Numbered from the stretch's first letter, positions 41,163 to 49,750 are shown. The stretch: 64,000 nucleotides of DNA from an uncultured Collinsella sp. (GCA_934667065.1 CAKULD010000008.1:62001-126000), one strand, 5' to 3'. The notes: generated from the letters alone by a model not told the origin. Translations and numbers: made by a program.

Positions 41163-42677
41163 TTAAGCCTGAGCGTTGGCGAACGCCTGCTTAACGCCCT
41201 CGGCGCGCACGACGGCGAGCGCCTTGACGACAAACTCCTCCAGGCCGGCGATCTGCGTAAGGTCCTCGCCCCACATCTGCTCGTTGGTGAGCACCTCGTG
41301 CACCAGCTCGGCATCCTCGGCACCGGCATGGGCGGCGTAAAAGTCGAGCACGAAGGCGTCGTCCTGGGCGGTGTATTCGGTGCCGTCGGCACGACGCAGG
41401 TGCAGGCCGTCGCCCTCGCGGGACACGAGCTCCTGCGTGTAGAAGGCGATGAGCGTAGCGAGACTCGTGGCAAGGCACTTGGGCAGGTTGCCGGTCTCGG
41501 CGACGTAGTCCTTGAGCGTGGGCAGGTCGCGGGCGCGCCACTTGGCGGTGGAGTTGAGGCAAATGGAGAGCAGCGCGTGATCGATAAACGGGTTATCGAA
41601 GCGGTTCTCGACGGCGGCGGCAAAGGCCTTGCAGTCCTCAACGTCCAGATCGGCGGCAAGGGTCGGGATGACCTCGTCGTAGAGCATAGTGTTCATAAAG
41701 CCGCGGACGGTCTCGTCGTGCATGCAGTCGCGCACGATATCGAAGCCGGCAACCCAGGAGCCCGGGACGAAGGCGGTGTGGGCACCGTTGAGGATGCGGA
41801 CCTTGCGCTTCTTGTACGGGGTGACGTCGGGGGTCACGAAGACGCCGGGCAGGCCGGCCTTCACGAAGGGCAGGCGCTCCTTGAGCGACTCGTCTCCCTG
41901 GATGCCCCACATCTGGAAGGGCTCGCGCACGGCCAGGAACGGATCCTCGTAGCCCAGACGCTCAGCCACGGCAGCGGCCTCCTTGGGATCGCGAATGCGG
42001 CCTGGGACGATGGTGTCGACGAGCGTGGTGCAGATGGTGCAGTCGTTGGCCATCCACTGCGCAAACTCGTCCTCCCAGCCCCAGTCGCTCACGTACTGGT
42101 TCATGATGCGCAGTAGTTCCTCACCGTTGTGGTCGATGAGCTCGCAGGCGAGCACGATGACGCCCGGCTTGCCGGCAGCCCAGCGGGTGTGGAGTACCTG
42201 GGCAAGCTTGGCGGGAAAGCTCGCGGGCGGCATGTCGTCGGCCTTGCAGGACGGGTCGTAGGCGATGCCGGCCTCGGTGGTGTTGGAGACAATGATCTCC
42301 AGGTCATCGGAGACGGCGACCTCCATCATGGCGCGGTAGTCGTCCTCGCGGTACGGGTTGAGGCAGCGGCTGCAAGCGCTGATCACGCGGGACTCGTCGA
42401 CCGTGTTGCCGTTCTCCTTGCCGCGCACCAGCACGGTGTACAGGTCGTCCTGGGCATTGATACCGTCGGCAAAGCCAAAGGCGCCGCTGATGGGCTGCAC
42501 CATGACGACCTTGCCGTTCCAGCCGGTGGCCTCGTTGCCCATGTCAAAGAAGCGGTCCACGAAAGCGCGCAGGAAGTTGCCCTCGCCAAACTGCAGGACC
42601 TTCTCGGGGGCGTCCTTGGGAAGCAGGTAGCCCTCGTAGCCGATCTTCTCGAGCGTCTCGTAGCTGATGTTCTCCAT
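41163..42677 (-). CDS. uxaB: Tagaturonate reductase (altronate oxidoreductase)
   Basis: A 504-residue member of the mannitol dehydrogenase family that reduces tagaturonate to altronate with NADH. Seen: nucleotide-binding FGEGNFLRAFVDRFFD, and the catalytic region KVRILNGAHTAFVPGSWVAG. AAGGAGATAC precedes the ATG. Middle gene of the uxa operon. Confidence 0.94.
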   Translation of the reverse strand: MENISYETLEKIGYEGYLLPKDAPEKVLQFGEGNFLRAFVDRFFDMGNEATGWNGKVVMVQPISGAFGFADGINAQDDLYTVLVRGKENGNTVDESRVISACSRCLNPYREDDYRAMMEVAVSDDLEIIVSNTTEAGIAYDPSCKADDMPPASFPAKLAQVLHTRWAAGKPGVIVLACELIDHNGEELLRIMNQYVSDWGWEDEFAQWMANDCTICTTLVDTIVPGRIRDPKEAAAVAERLGYEDPFLAVREPFQMWGIQGDESLKERLPFVKAGLPGVFVTPDVTPYKKRKVRILNGAHTAFVPGSWVAGFDIVRDCMHDETVRGFMNTMLYDEVIPTLAADLDVEDCKAFAAAVENRFDNPFIDHALLSICLNSTAKWRARDLPTLKDYVAETGNLPKCLATSLATLIAFYTQELVSREGDGLHLRRADGTEYTAQDDAFVLDFYAAHAGAEDAELVHEVLTNEQMWGEDLTQIAGLEEFVVKALAVVRAEGVKQAFANAQA

Positions 42678-42773
42678 CTATGTATCTCCTTAGGCGTTTG
42701 TTAGCTTGAAAGCTTGCCGGAGGCGCCGCGTGTGGCGACGGCGCTCCCGGGTTCGGTGTGGCTCGGTGCGGAC

Positions 42774-44201
42774 TTAGGCCTCGACGGTCTCCAGGTCAAA
42801 ACCGAAGTAGCGGACGGAGTTGTTGTAGCTGATGTCGCGCACGATTGTGCCCAGCAGCTCCATGTCGGCGGGGTACTTGCCCTGCTCGACCCACTCGCCG
42901 ATCACACTGCACAGCACGCGGCGGAAGTACTCGTGACGCGGATAGGACAGGAAGGAACGGGAGTCGGTGAGCATGCCGACGAAGTTGCCCAGAACGCCCT
43001 CGTTGGCAAGGGCCGTGAGCTGCTCGCGCATGCCGACCTCGTTGTCGTTGAACCACCAAGCGGAACCGTTCTGGATCTTGCCGGCAGTCGGGGCCTCCTG
43101 GAAGCAGCCCATGACGGTGTCGATCATGGTGTTGTCGATGGGGTTCAGGCTGTACAGGATGGTCTTGGGCAGGCCGCAGGTCTCCTGGATGAAGTTGAGG
43201 AAATCGGCGAGCTGGTCGGACGGCGTGTAGTTGGAGATGCAGTCGTAACCGGTATCGGGACCGAGCTTGGCGAACATGGCACGGTTGTTGTCGCGCTTAC
43301 AGCCAAAGTGCAGCTGCATAGCCCAGCCCAGACGGACATACTCGCCGGCGACAAACTGCATAAAGGCGGTCTTGTACTTGAGGACCTCTTCCTCGGTGAG
43401 CGGCTCGGCGGCCAGGCCCTTAGCGAAGATGGCCTCGATCTCGTCGGCGCTGGCCGGGACGTACATAACGTAGTCAAGCGCGTGGTCGGAGGCGCGGCAG
43501 CCCAGCTCGTGGGCGACATCGTAGCGCCTGGAGATGGCGGCCTTCATGCCCTCGAAGTCATTGACCTCGACGCCGGCGACCTCGGAGAGGTGCTTGCAGT
43601 AGTCCGCGAACTCTTGGCCACGCTCGATGCGCAGAGCGGCGTCGGGACGCATGGCCGGGACGACCTGGACGTCGAAGCTCTCGTCGGCGGCAATCTTCTT
43701 GTGCCACTCAAAGCTGTCGGCAGGGTCGTCGGTGGTGCAAATCATGCGGACGTTGGACTGCTTGATCAAGTTGCGGCAGGTGAAGCTGGCCTCGGCGAGC
43801 TTAGCGTTGGCGAGGTCCCAGACCTCCTGGGCGGTATTGCCGTTGAGGACGCCCTCGTAGCCAAAGAAACGCTTGAGCTCCAGGTGGCTCCACTCAAAGA
43901 CGGGGTTGCCCACGCAACGACCCAGGGTCTCGGCCCACTTCTGGAACTTCTCGCGAGCAGGGGCATCGCCGGTGATGAAGCGCTCGTCAACGCCGTTGGC
44001 GCGCATCAGGCGCCACTTGTAGTGGTCGCCGCCCAGCCAAACCTCGGTGATGTTCTCAAAACGCTTGTCATCCCAGATCTCCTTGGGAGAGATGTGGCAG
44101 TGGTAGTCGACGATGGGCATGCCCTCGGCAAAGTTGTGGAACAGCTCCTCGCCGGTCTTGGTGCTCAGCAGGAAATCCTGATCGTCCATGAAGTTTTTCA
44201 T
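42774..44201 (-). CDS. uxaC: Uronate isomerase
   Basis: A 475-residue amidohydrolase-fold enzyme interconverting galacturonate and tagaturonate. The metal site is in VDYHCHISPKEIW; also NPTFEWSHLEL-like NPVFEWSHLELKRFFG and GMLTDSRSFLSYPRHEYFRR at the C-terminus. The start MKNFMDDQDF follows AGAGGGG; 48 upstream in-frame residues overlap the operators and are rejected. First gene of the uxa operon. Confidence 0.95.
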   Translation of the reverse strand: MKNFMDDQDFLLSTKTGEELFHNFAEGMPIVDYHCHISPKEIWDDKRFENITEVWLGGDHYKWRLMRANGVDERFITGDAPAREKFQKWAETLGRCVGNPVFEWSHLELKRFFGYEGVLNGNTAQEVWDLANAKLAEASFTCRNLIKQSNVRMICTTDDPADSFEWHKKIAADESFDVQVVPAMRPDAALRIERGQEFADYCKHLSEVAGVEVNDFEGMKAAISRRYDVAHELGCRASDHALDYVMYVPASADEIEAIFAKGLAAEPLTEEEVLKYKTAFMQFVAGEYVRLGWAMQLHFGCKRDNNRAMFAKLGPDTGYDCISNYTPSDQLADFLNFIQETCGLPKTILYSLNPIDNTMIDTVMGCFQEAPTAGKIQNGSAWWFNDNEVGMREQLTALANEGVLGNFVGMLTDSRSFLSYPRHEYFRRVLCSVIGEWVEQGKYPADMELLGTIVRDISYNNSVRYFGFDLETVEA

Positions 44202-44253
44202 CAAACAACCCCTCTGTTGGCGGAGCGGGTGCACCGTGCGCCCGTTATCCTCT

Positions 44254-44348
44254 AGGTGAACGTTCACCATCTTAGTGCATTTGTTACGTACAGGTGAACG
44301 TTCACCTAACCACCATGGGGTGAACGGTCGATTTTGGCGGGTCAACGG
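44254..44348 (-). promoter_or_regulatory. uxaC control region: two LacI palindromes and a CCGTT repeat
   Basis: AGGTGAACGTTCACC (44254-44268) and AGGTGAACGTTCACCT (44292-44307) bracket a possible TAAGAT -10 on the minus strand. The 21-bp-pitch repeat (plus AACGG at 44323 and 44344) lies upstream. The linked LacI gene at 44621 is the probable repressor. Confidence 0.7.
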
Positions 44349-44380
44349 TTACTGGGCGTGGAGCCCAACGATCTTATTTT

Positions 44381-44562
44381 CAGGTCTAATACTTTTCCCG
44401 AGAAGTGAACGAGTCAAAACGGACCCCCGGAGCATCGACACTTTTGGCGGCTCATTTCCTGCGGTTTTGCCGTTGGAATCCTGCGGTTTAGGCGCCAAAA
44501 AGTGTGGATGCTTCAGGGGTCCAAATAAGGTCGTTCACTTCTCGGGAAAAGTATTAGACCTG
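44381..44562. repeat. 182-bp inverted-repeat element with 32-bp perfect ends
   Basis: Ends CAGGTCTAATACTTTTCCCG... (44381-44412) and the exact complement (44531-44562). The interior is itself imperfectly palindromic (GGACCCC...GGGGTCC, ACACTTTT...AAAGTGT). The inner ends read GTGAACGA/TCGTTCAC, like operator half-sites. No coding content. It separates uxaC's promoter from the 3' end of the lacI gene. Confidence 0.75.
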
Positions 44563-44620
44563 ATTGTAGGTAGGTTATACGGATGTGGCCGCGAGCCTCG
44601 CCGGAGGTACCCGCCCCCGA

Positions 44621-45700
44621 CTAGATACCAGCGAGCTTGCAGTAACGATCGACGTTGCTGGCAAACACCATCTCCACGGCACCCTTTTGCACGGGGTCCG
44701 CAGGCGCTTTACCCCACAGCAAGTAATTGCCCAGCGTCTTGGCACCGCGGTAGGCCAAACCCACCGGATCCTTATAGACGATATTAGTAAAGATACCGCG
44801 ACGCAGAGCAAGCGCGCTCTCGGGGAACAGGTCGTTGCCGATCACCATGACCTCGCCCGCCTTGCCGGCCGAAACGAGCGCATCGGCCACCAGCTCGGAG
44901 CCCACCGCGAACACACTGCAGATAAGCTCGGGTGCATCCGGGCCATTGAGACGGTTCTTGAGCTCGCGCTCGAGCTGCTTGACTTGGGCGTGCGCACCGG
45001 TAAGATCCTCGACCTGCCAGGGAACATTATGCTCGCGCAGGTACGTATGGAAGGCGCGGGCGGTCAGGTAGTGCGAATCGGTATAGGGATCGCCCGCCAA
45101 GAGTAGAACGCGGGCATCGGCACCAGCGGCATGAACCAGGTTGGCCGCCTGCTCGGCCATTAGGCTACCCGCTGTCGAATAATCGGCCAAGCTGGCCCCC
45201 AGGCGGTCGAGATGCGGACGGTCGCCATCGACGAGCTCAATCGCCACGCCTGCCTCGGCGATCTGCTCCAGCAGATGGGTCGCGCGGTCGTCGCCCGGAA
45301 CGTAAGCGAGCAGGCCGTCGATCTTCTCGCCCACCTGCAGGCGCTCATCGATTTGCTCGAGTGCATCGGCATAGCCGCCGACGCCAAACTCGACGCGCTC
45401 GACGCTAATGCCCTGGTCGATAACCTCCTGCTCAAAGCGGTTGCAGCCTTCCCACAGGTAGCGATAGAAGTAAGCACCCTCGCGCGATGCGCACGGCAGG
45501 CAAAAGATCAGGTTGATGTCCTTGCGACGCAGACTCGAAGCGCTCGTGTTGCGGTGATAGCCCATCTCCTCGGCCTTATCGTTAACTTTGGCGCGCACGG
45601 ACTCGCTCACGCCGGCCTTGCCCGTCAGGGCTTTGTGCACGGTATTGATGGAAACGCCGAGCTCGGCGGCTATGTCCTTCATGGTTACGCGAGCGCTCAT
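44621..45700 (-). CDS. LacI family regulator of the uronate genes
   Basis: A 359-residue repressor: HTH TMKDIAAELGVSINTVHKAL (residues 6-25), hinge, then a type 1 periplasmic-binding fold (NLIFCLPCASREGAYFYRYL onward, effector-binding Asp in LVDGDRP and VIGNDLFPESA). Its location next to uxaC and the six or more AGGTGAACGTTCACCT-like sites in this window make it the likely master regulator of pectin use, with a uronate-derived inducer. CCGGAGTAA precedes the ATG. Confidence 0.88.
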   Translation of the reverse strand: MSARVTMKDIAAELGVSINTVHKALTGKAGVSESVRAKVNDKAEEMGYHRNTSASSLRRKDINLIFCLPCASREGAYFYRYLWEGCNRFEQEVIDQGISVERVEFGVGGYADALEQIDERLQVGEKIDGLLAYVPGDDRATHLLEQIAEAGVAIELVDGDRPHLDRLGASLADYSTAGSLMAEQAANLVHAAGADARVLLLAGDPYTDSHYLTARAFHTYLREHNVPWQVEDLTGAHAQVKQLERELKNRLNGPDAPELICSVFAVGSELVADALVSAGKAGEVMVIGNDLFPESALALRRGIFTNIVYKDPVGLAYRGAKTLGNYLLWGKAPADPVQKGAVEMVFASNVDRYCKLAGI

Positions 45701-45797
45701 GGGATTACTCCGGTGTTGGTAAGTTGCTAATTAACAATACGGTTAACGATACCCCAAAATCACTCGTCCACTCGCCGCGCCTACCCCCAAATGCGAA

Positions 45798-45831
45798 AAA
45801 CGCCCCGCGAACGGATGCTCGCGGGGCGTTT
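45798..45831 (-). terminator. Terminator of the feo operon end
   Basis: AAACGCCCCGCGA-N8-complement, then TTTTTC on the minus strand, 15 nt after the Cys-rich gene. Confidence 0.85.
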
Positions 45832-45845
45832 GAGCCAGGGTTTTA

Positions 45846-46046
45846 TTACCGAATGCCGCGACCAAGATCCTCGGCAATCTTGTCCACGCCTTTAAGCGCC
45901 GCGCAGGTCTTCTTGTTGGAGCAATGCCCCGTGCAAACGCCGCCCTGGGCGCAGTCGGCGCAAGTGCCCTTACGGTAGATGCGCACGCACACGGCGACAA
46001 ACGCAATACCGATCACAGCCAGAACAACGATATCGATAGGTGCCAT
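45846..46046 (-). CDS. FeoB-associated Cys-rich membrane protein
   Basis: A 66-residue protein with one N-terminal membrane helix (MAPIDIVVLAVIGIAFVAVC) and the cysteine cluster CADCAQGGVCTGHCSNKKTC, the hallmark of the small FeoB-associated family. It is thought to assist ferrous iron uptake, perhaps as an iron donor or acceptor at FeoB. It lies 171 nt downstream of feoB beyond a terminator, in the same direction. Confidence 0.87.
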   Translation of the reverse strand: MAPIDIVVLAVIGIAFVAVCVRIYRKGTCADCAQGGVCTGHCSNKKTCAALKGVDKIAEDLGRGIR

Positions 46047-46157
46047 AGCAAGCCTCCTCTAGTTAACCACCACTTACTTTACACCATCCCCCATCTGCCA
46101 AAAAGGGACAGGTTTATTTTGGTCGCTTTTATCTGCGGAAACGCCACATCTCCCAAA

Positions 46158-46188
46158 AAGCCCGGGTATCGTCGGGATACCCGGGCTT
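46158..46188 (-). terminator. Terminator of feoB
   Basis: AAGCCCGGGTATC-N5-complement, followed by TTTTTGGG on the minus strand, 29 nt past the stop codon. Confidence 0.85.
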
Positions 46189-46217
46189 CGCGGAAAGGGA
46201 CTGGTCCTTATTTGGAC

Positions 46218-48545
46218 TTAGGCGGAAACAGCGGCGGAGGCGGTGTTGGTCTCGTCCTCGTCGGTCCAGGCATGCTTGGGCATGGGACGGAAGATCTGGA
46301 AGAGCATCGCGACCAGCAGCACGATAGCGACAACCGTCCAGATACCAAACTGACCCAGAACAAGCAGGTTATAGAACTGGTTGATGAACAGGCCGATCAC
46401 CCAAGCGAAGGCGCACTCGTAACCGATGGCGATCGCGGTCCACTTGCCGGAGTCCATCTGGTTACGGATGGTGCCCATAGCGGCAAAGCACGGAGCGCAC
46501 AGCAGGTTGAAGGCACCAAAGGCAACGCAGGCACCCATGGTCGGGAACATGCCGGCGAACGCGGTCCACAGGCTCGGGTCGGTCTCGGCAGCGTCGGCAA
46601 CGGACAGCAGCGAACCGGCGGTAGCGACGACGTTCTCCTTGGCAACGAGGCCCGAGACGGTCAGCGCGGTTGCCTGCCAGGTGCTAAAGCCGAGCGGCGC
46701 GAAGATCCAAGCGACCAGGTTGCCGAGCATGGCGAGCACGGAGTAGTCCATGAACTCCTCGGGGATGCCCTCCATAGCGGGCAGGAAGCCGAAGGCGCCA
46801 TTGTAGGTACCAAAGTTGGACAGGAACCAAACCACAACGGTAGAGGCGAAGATGACCGTGCCGGCCTTCTTGATAAAGGCCCAGCAGCGCTCCCACACGT
46901 GCAGCGCCCAAGAGCGGATCGCCGGGAAGTGGTAGGCAGGCAGCTCCATGACAAACGGGGTCGGGCGGCCGGCGAAGAGCTTGGTCTTCTTGAGCATGAG
47001 GCCCGAAGCAATGACGGCAAAGACGCCCAGGAAGTAGAACAGCGGGCTGATCCACGCGGCGGTGGTGGAAGAGTCGCCGATGATGGAGCCCATGAGCAGG
47101 GCGATGATCGGCAGCTTAGCGCCGCAGGGGATGAACGTGGTGGTCATGACCGTCATGCGGCGGTCCTTCTCGTTCTCGATGGTCTTGGTAGCCATGACGC
47201 CGGGGACGCCGCAGCCCGAAGACACGAGCATAGGAATGAAGGACTTACCGGACAGGCCAAAGCGGCGGAACACGCGGTCCATGATGAAGGCGACGCGGGC
47301 CATGTAGCCGCAGTCCTCCAAGAAGGACAGCATCACAAAGAGCAGGAACATCTGCGGCACGAAGCCGAAGATGGCGCCCAGGCCGCCGACGATACCGTCA
47401 CAGACGAGCGAATCGACCAGGCCGCCGTCCTCGGTGCCGCCCGCCACGAGGGCGTCGTGCACCACGGTGGTGATGCCCGGGACATAGGGGCCATACTCCG
47501 CGGGATCGACCGAATCGGCGTCGTCGCCTGCGGCCTCCACGGCCTCGTCGTAGGCATCGCGGCCCTGACCCAGCACGTACCAGCCGTCGGTACCAAAGAG
47601 CTGGTCGTTGGTGAAGTCGGTCACCGTGCCACCCAGGGTGGAAACGGCAATGTAGTACACGCAGAACATGATGACGACAAAGATCGGCAGGCCCAAAATA
47701 CGGTTGGTGACCATGCGGTCGATCTTCTCGGAGGTGCTCATCTTGGCCGGGGCCTTGGTCATGCACTCGTCAATGATGTGGGCGATCAGGCCGTAACGCT
47801 CGCCGGTGATGATGGACTCGGCGTCGTCGTCGCAATCCTGCTCGCACTGGGCGACCAGCTCTTCAACGCGAGCGGCCTTCTCCTTGGTGAGGTTGATGAG
47901 CTTGCAGGCGTCCGCATCGCGCTCGAACAGCTTGACGGCGTAGTAGCGGCGCTTGTTGGCGGGAACGCTTGCCGACAGGTTGTTCTCGATGTGCGTCAGA
48001 ACATCCTCGATGGAGGAGTCGAACTTGTGCTCCGGCACCTGGCCCTTGGAAGCGGCGGACTGCTTAACCTGGTCGAAGAGCTCCTTGATACCCTTGTTCT
48101 TAAGAGCCGAGATCATCATGACCGGGCAGCCGAGCTTCTTGGAGAGTTTGGCGGTGTCGATCTTGTCGCCGTTCTTCTCGACCAGGTCGGCCATGTTGAG
48201 GGCGACGACCACGGGCAGGCCGGTCTCGATGACCTGAAGCGCCAGGTACAGGTTACGCTCCAAGTTAGTGGCGTCGACCACCTGAACGACGACATCGGGC
48301 TCGCCGCTCATGAGGTAGTCGCGCGAGCACTGCTCCTCGGGGCTGTAGGGGGAAAGCGAGTAGATGCCGGGGAGGTCCGTGATGGTGACGTTCTTGTCAC
48401 TCAGGAGCTTGGCTTCCTTTTTCTCAACCGTGACACCGGGCCAGTTGCCAACATAGCCGTTGGCGCCGGTGATCAGGTTGAAAAGCGTGGTCTTGCCGCA
48501 GTTGGGGTTACCCGCCAGCGCGACATGGATCTGAGAATCCGCCAT
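46218..48545 (-). CDS. feoB: Ferrous iron transport protein B
   Basis: A 775-residue Fe2+ transporter. N-terminal G domain: G1 GNPNCGKTTLFNLITG, G3 DLPGIYSLSPYS, G4 NMAD (residues 8-125); GDI helical domain to about 260; then Gate domains with PCGAKLPIIALLMG and GCGVPGVMATKTIENEKDRR. Contains an acidic periplasmic insertion (AAGDDADSVDPAEYGPYVPG). AAGGAAGAAGG precedes the ATG. Transcribed after two feoA genes. Confidence 0.96.
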   Translation of the reverse strand: MADSQIHVALAGNPNCGKTTLFNLITGANGYVGNWPGVTVEKKEAKLLSDKNVTITDLPGIYSLSPYSPEEQCSRDYLMSGEPDVVVQVVDATNLERNLYLALQVIETGLPVVVALNMADLVEKNGDKIDTAKLSKKLGCPVMMISALKNKGIKELFDQVKQSAASKGQVPEHKFDSSIEDVLTHIENNLSASVPANKRRYYAVKLFERDADACKLINLTKEKAARVEELVAQCEQDCDDDAESIITGERYGLIAHIIDECMTKAPAKMSTSEKIDRMVTNRILGLPIFVVIMFCVYYIAVSTLGGTVTDFTNDQLFGTDGWYVLGQGRDAYDEAVEAAGDDADSVDPAEYGPYVPGITTVVHDALVAGGTEDGGLVDSLVCDGIVGGLGAIFGFVPQMFLLFVMLSFLEDCGYMARVAFIMDRVFRRFGLSGKSFIPMLVSSGCGVPGVMATKTIENEKDRRMTVMTTTFIPCGAKLPIIALLMGSIIGDSSTTAAWISPLFYFLGVFAVIASGLMLKKTKLFAGRPTPFVMELPAYHFPAIRSWALHVWERCWAFIKKAGTVIFASTVVVWFLSNFGTYNGAFGFLPAMEGIPEEFMDYSVLAMLGNLVAWIFAPLGFSTWQATALTVSGLVAKENVVATAGSLLSVADAAETDPSLWTAFAGMFPTMGACVAFGAFNLLCAPCFAAMGTIRNQMDSGKWTAIAIGYECAFAWVIGLFINQFYNLLVLGQFGIWTVVAIVLLVAMLFQIFRPMPKHAWTDEDETNTASAAVSA

Positions 48546-48668
48546 TCAATCCTTCTTCCTTGTTTGCCCGCGCTGCTTTCTCCGCGCAGGCCGAATATGT
48601 GCATCAAAAGTGCTGGATAAGTTAGAAAAATCTAACTCTATCTGCAGAAATATCCGCCAAAGGGCCCA

Positions 48669-48890
48669 TTACTGGACCTCGACGACAGCGGCCTCCTCCT
48701 TGCGGATGGAAAGCTCGTAGCCGCGCACGTTGATCTCGACCGGATCACCGAGCGGAGCGACCTTCACGACCTTGAACGAAGTGCCCTTGATGAGGCCCAG
48801 GTCCATAAGGTGGCGACGGAGTGCGCCCTCGCCGTGAAGCTTGACGATGGTAGAGCTCTCGCCCACCTTAACGTCACCCAACGTCTTCAT
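48669..48890 (-). CDS. feoA: FeoA domain protein
   Basis: A 73-residue SH3-like protein (MKTLGDVKVGESSTIVKLHG; HLMDLGLIKGTSFKVVKVAP; INVRGYELSIRKEEA) that regulates or assembles with FeoB. It sits 123 nt upstream of feoB and 39 nt downstream of a second feoA. Duplicated feoA genes are common in anaerobes. Confidence 0.92.
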   Translation of the reverse strand: MKTLGDVKVGESSTIVKLHGEGALRRHLMDLGLIKGTSFKVVKVAPLGDPVEINVRGYELSIRKEEAAVVEVQ

Positions 48891-48929
48891 TTACTTGTCC
48901 CCCTTTCAGTACTTACAGGATGCCGTCGG

Positions 48930-49172
48930 CTAGCCAACGGTCATGATGTGCATGGCGACTTTGGAATCGATGCCAAAGCGCGCACCAAGCACGGTGACGA
49001 TGATGTTGGCGCCACTCGAGCTCACCACATGAATCTCGCTGCCTTCGACAAAGCCCAGATCCTTAAGGTGATGCTTCATGTCCTCGTTGCCCTTTACCCG
49101 AGACACGTGCACCGTTTCGCCCGCCTTCACCATCGAAAGCGGCATGGCCGGCATCTGCGGTCCGCTAGACAT
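48930..49172 (-). CDS. FeoA domain protein, second copy
   Basis: An 80-residue FeoA paralogue (MPLSMVKAGETVHVSRVKGN; HHLKDLGFVEGSEIHVVS; GARFGIDSKVAMHIMTV). The start MSSGPQMPAMP follows TTAGGAG; the 15-residue longer frame is rejected. First gene of the feo operon. Confidence 0.9.
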   Translation of the reverse strand: MSSGPQMPAMPLSMVKAGETVHVSRVKGNEDMKHHLKDLGFVEGSEIHVVSSSGANIIVTVLGARFGIDSKVAMHIMTVG

Positions 49173-49215
49173 GACTTGACTCCTAACATCGGTTCGTCCA
49201 TAACATCGACGCAGC

Positions 49216-49269
49216 AAAAGTTAACCACATCTATGTTCGCCTTAGTAAACTAGCACGTGGTTAACTTTT
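49216..49269. promoter_or_regulatory. Inverted repeat upstream of feoA-feoA-feoB
   Basis: AAAAGTTAACCAC (49216-49228) and its perfect complement (49257-49269) flank TTAGTAAACTAG, itself a TAGT/ACTA dyad. This is a candidate DtxR- or Fur-type iron operator with promoter; the regulator is not in the window. Confidence 0.5.
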
Positions 49270-49320
49270 TGGAAAGGGTCCCTATTCAGTTTTCGGAAAA
49301 GTTTCCTATATGAAACAAGC

Positions 49321-49399
49321 AAGGCACGGCAGGGGCTATCCCTTTGCCGTGCCTTGTCATACCAATTCATGTGACAAAGGAACTGTCCCTTTGTCACAT
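49321..49399 (-). terminator. Two hairpins downstream of the HPr gene
   Basis: ATGTGACAAAGG-AACTGTC-CCTTTGTCACAT (49369-49399, 12-bp stem) lies 10 nt from the stop codon, followed by AAGGCACGGCA and its complement (49321-49355). The first belongs to the CTGTCC-module hairpin group. Confidence 0.65.
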
Positions 49400-49409
49400 T
49401 ACACTGCGC

Positions 49410-49658
49410 TTAGAGCGAAAGGTTTCTGATCGACGTGACGCACGAAGCCTCGTCTACGCCCGAAACGCGGAAGATGATGTCCTCGCCGCACTCGCCGTAG
49501 AGAGCCATGAGGCCCATAACGTCGCGACCATCGGTATGGCGGTCGCCAATGCTGACCGACACGTCACTACGATGTCTGGCGATGATGTCATAAAGCAGCG
49601 CAACCGGGCGGGCATGCAGTCCCAACGGATCTTTAATCGTCTTTGTAAACTCGACCAT
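49410..49658 (-). CDS. HPr family phosphocarrier with Asp at position 46
   Basis: An 82-residue HPr-like protein: the PEP:sugar phosphotransferase phospho-site His15 in DPLGLHARPVALL is intact. The regulatory Ser46 is replaced by Asp (GRDVMGLMALYG), which mimics the HPrK-phosphorylated form. It is encoded alone, without ptsI. GGGAGGGGAC precedes the ATG at 49658. It may be a dedicated regulatory HPr rather than the general PTS carrier. Confidence 0.85.
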   Translation of the reverse strand: MVEFTKTIKDPLGLHARPVALLYDIIARHRSDVSVSIGDRHTDGRDVMGLMALYGECGEDIIFRVSGVDEASCVTSIRNLSL

Positions 49659-49750
49659 GTCCCCTCCCGCGGCATCGAACATTCGGCCGGCAAACCCAGC
49701 CACGTGGTAGTTATTGTAGCGTTAGATGCTTGTCGAGTGCCCTTTCGGAT

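Noticed and set aside
45924..48620. An 898-codon open frame opposite feoB
   Set aside because: Same cause: a mirror of a well-supported feoB frame, with no domain recognisable.
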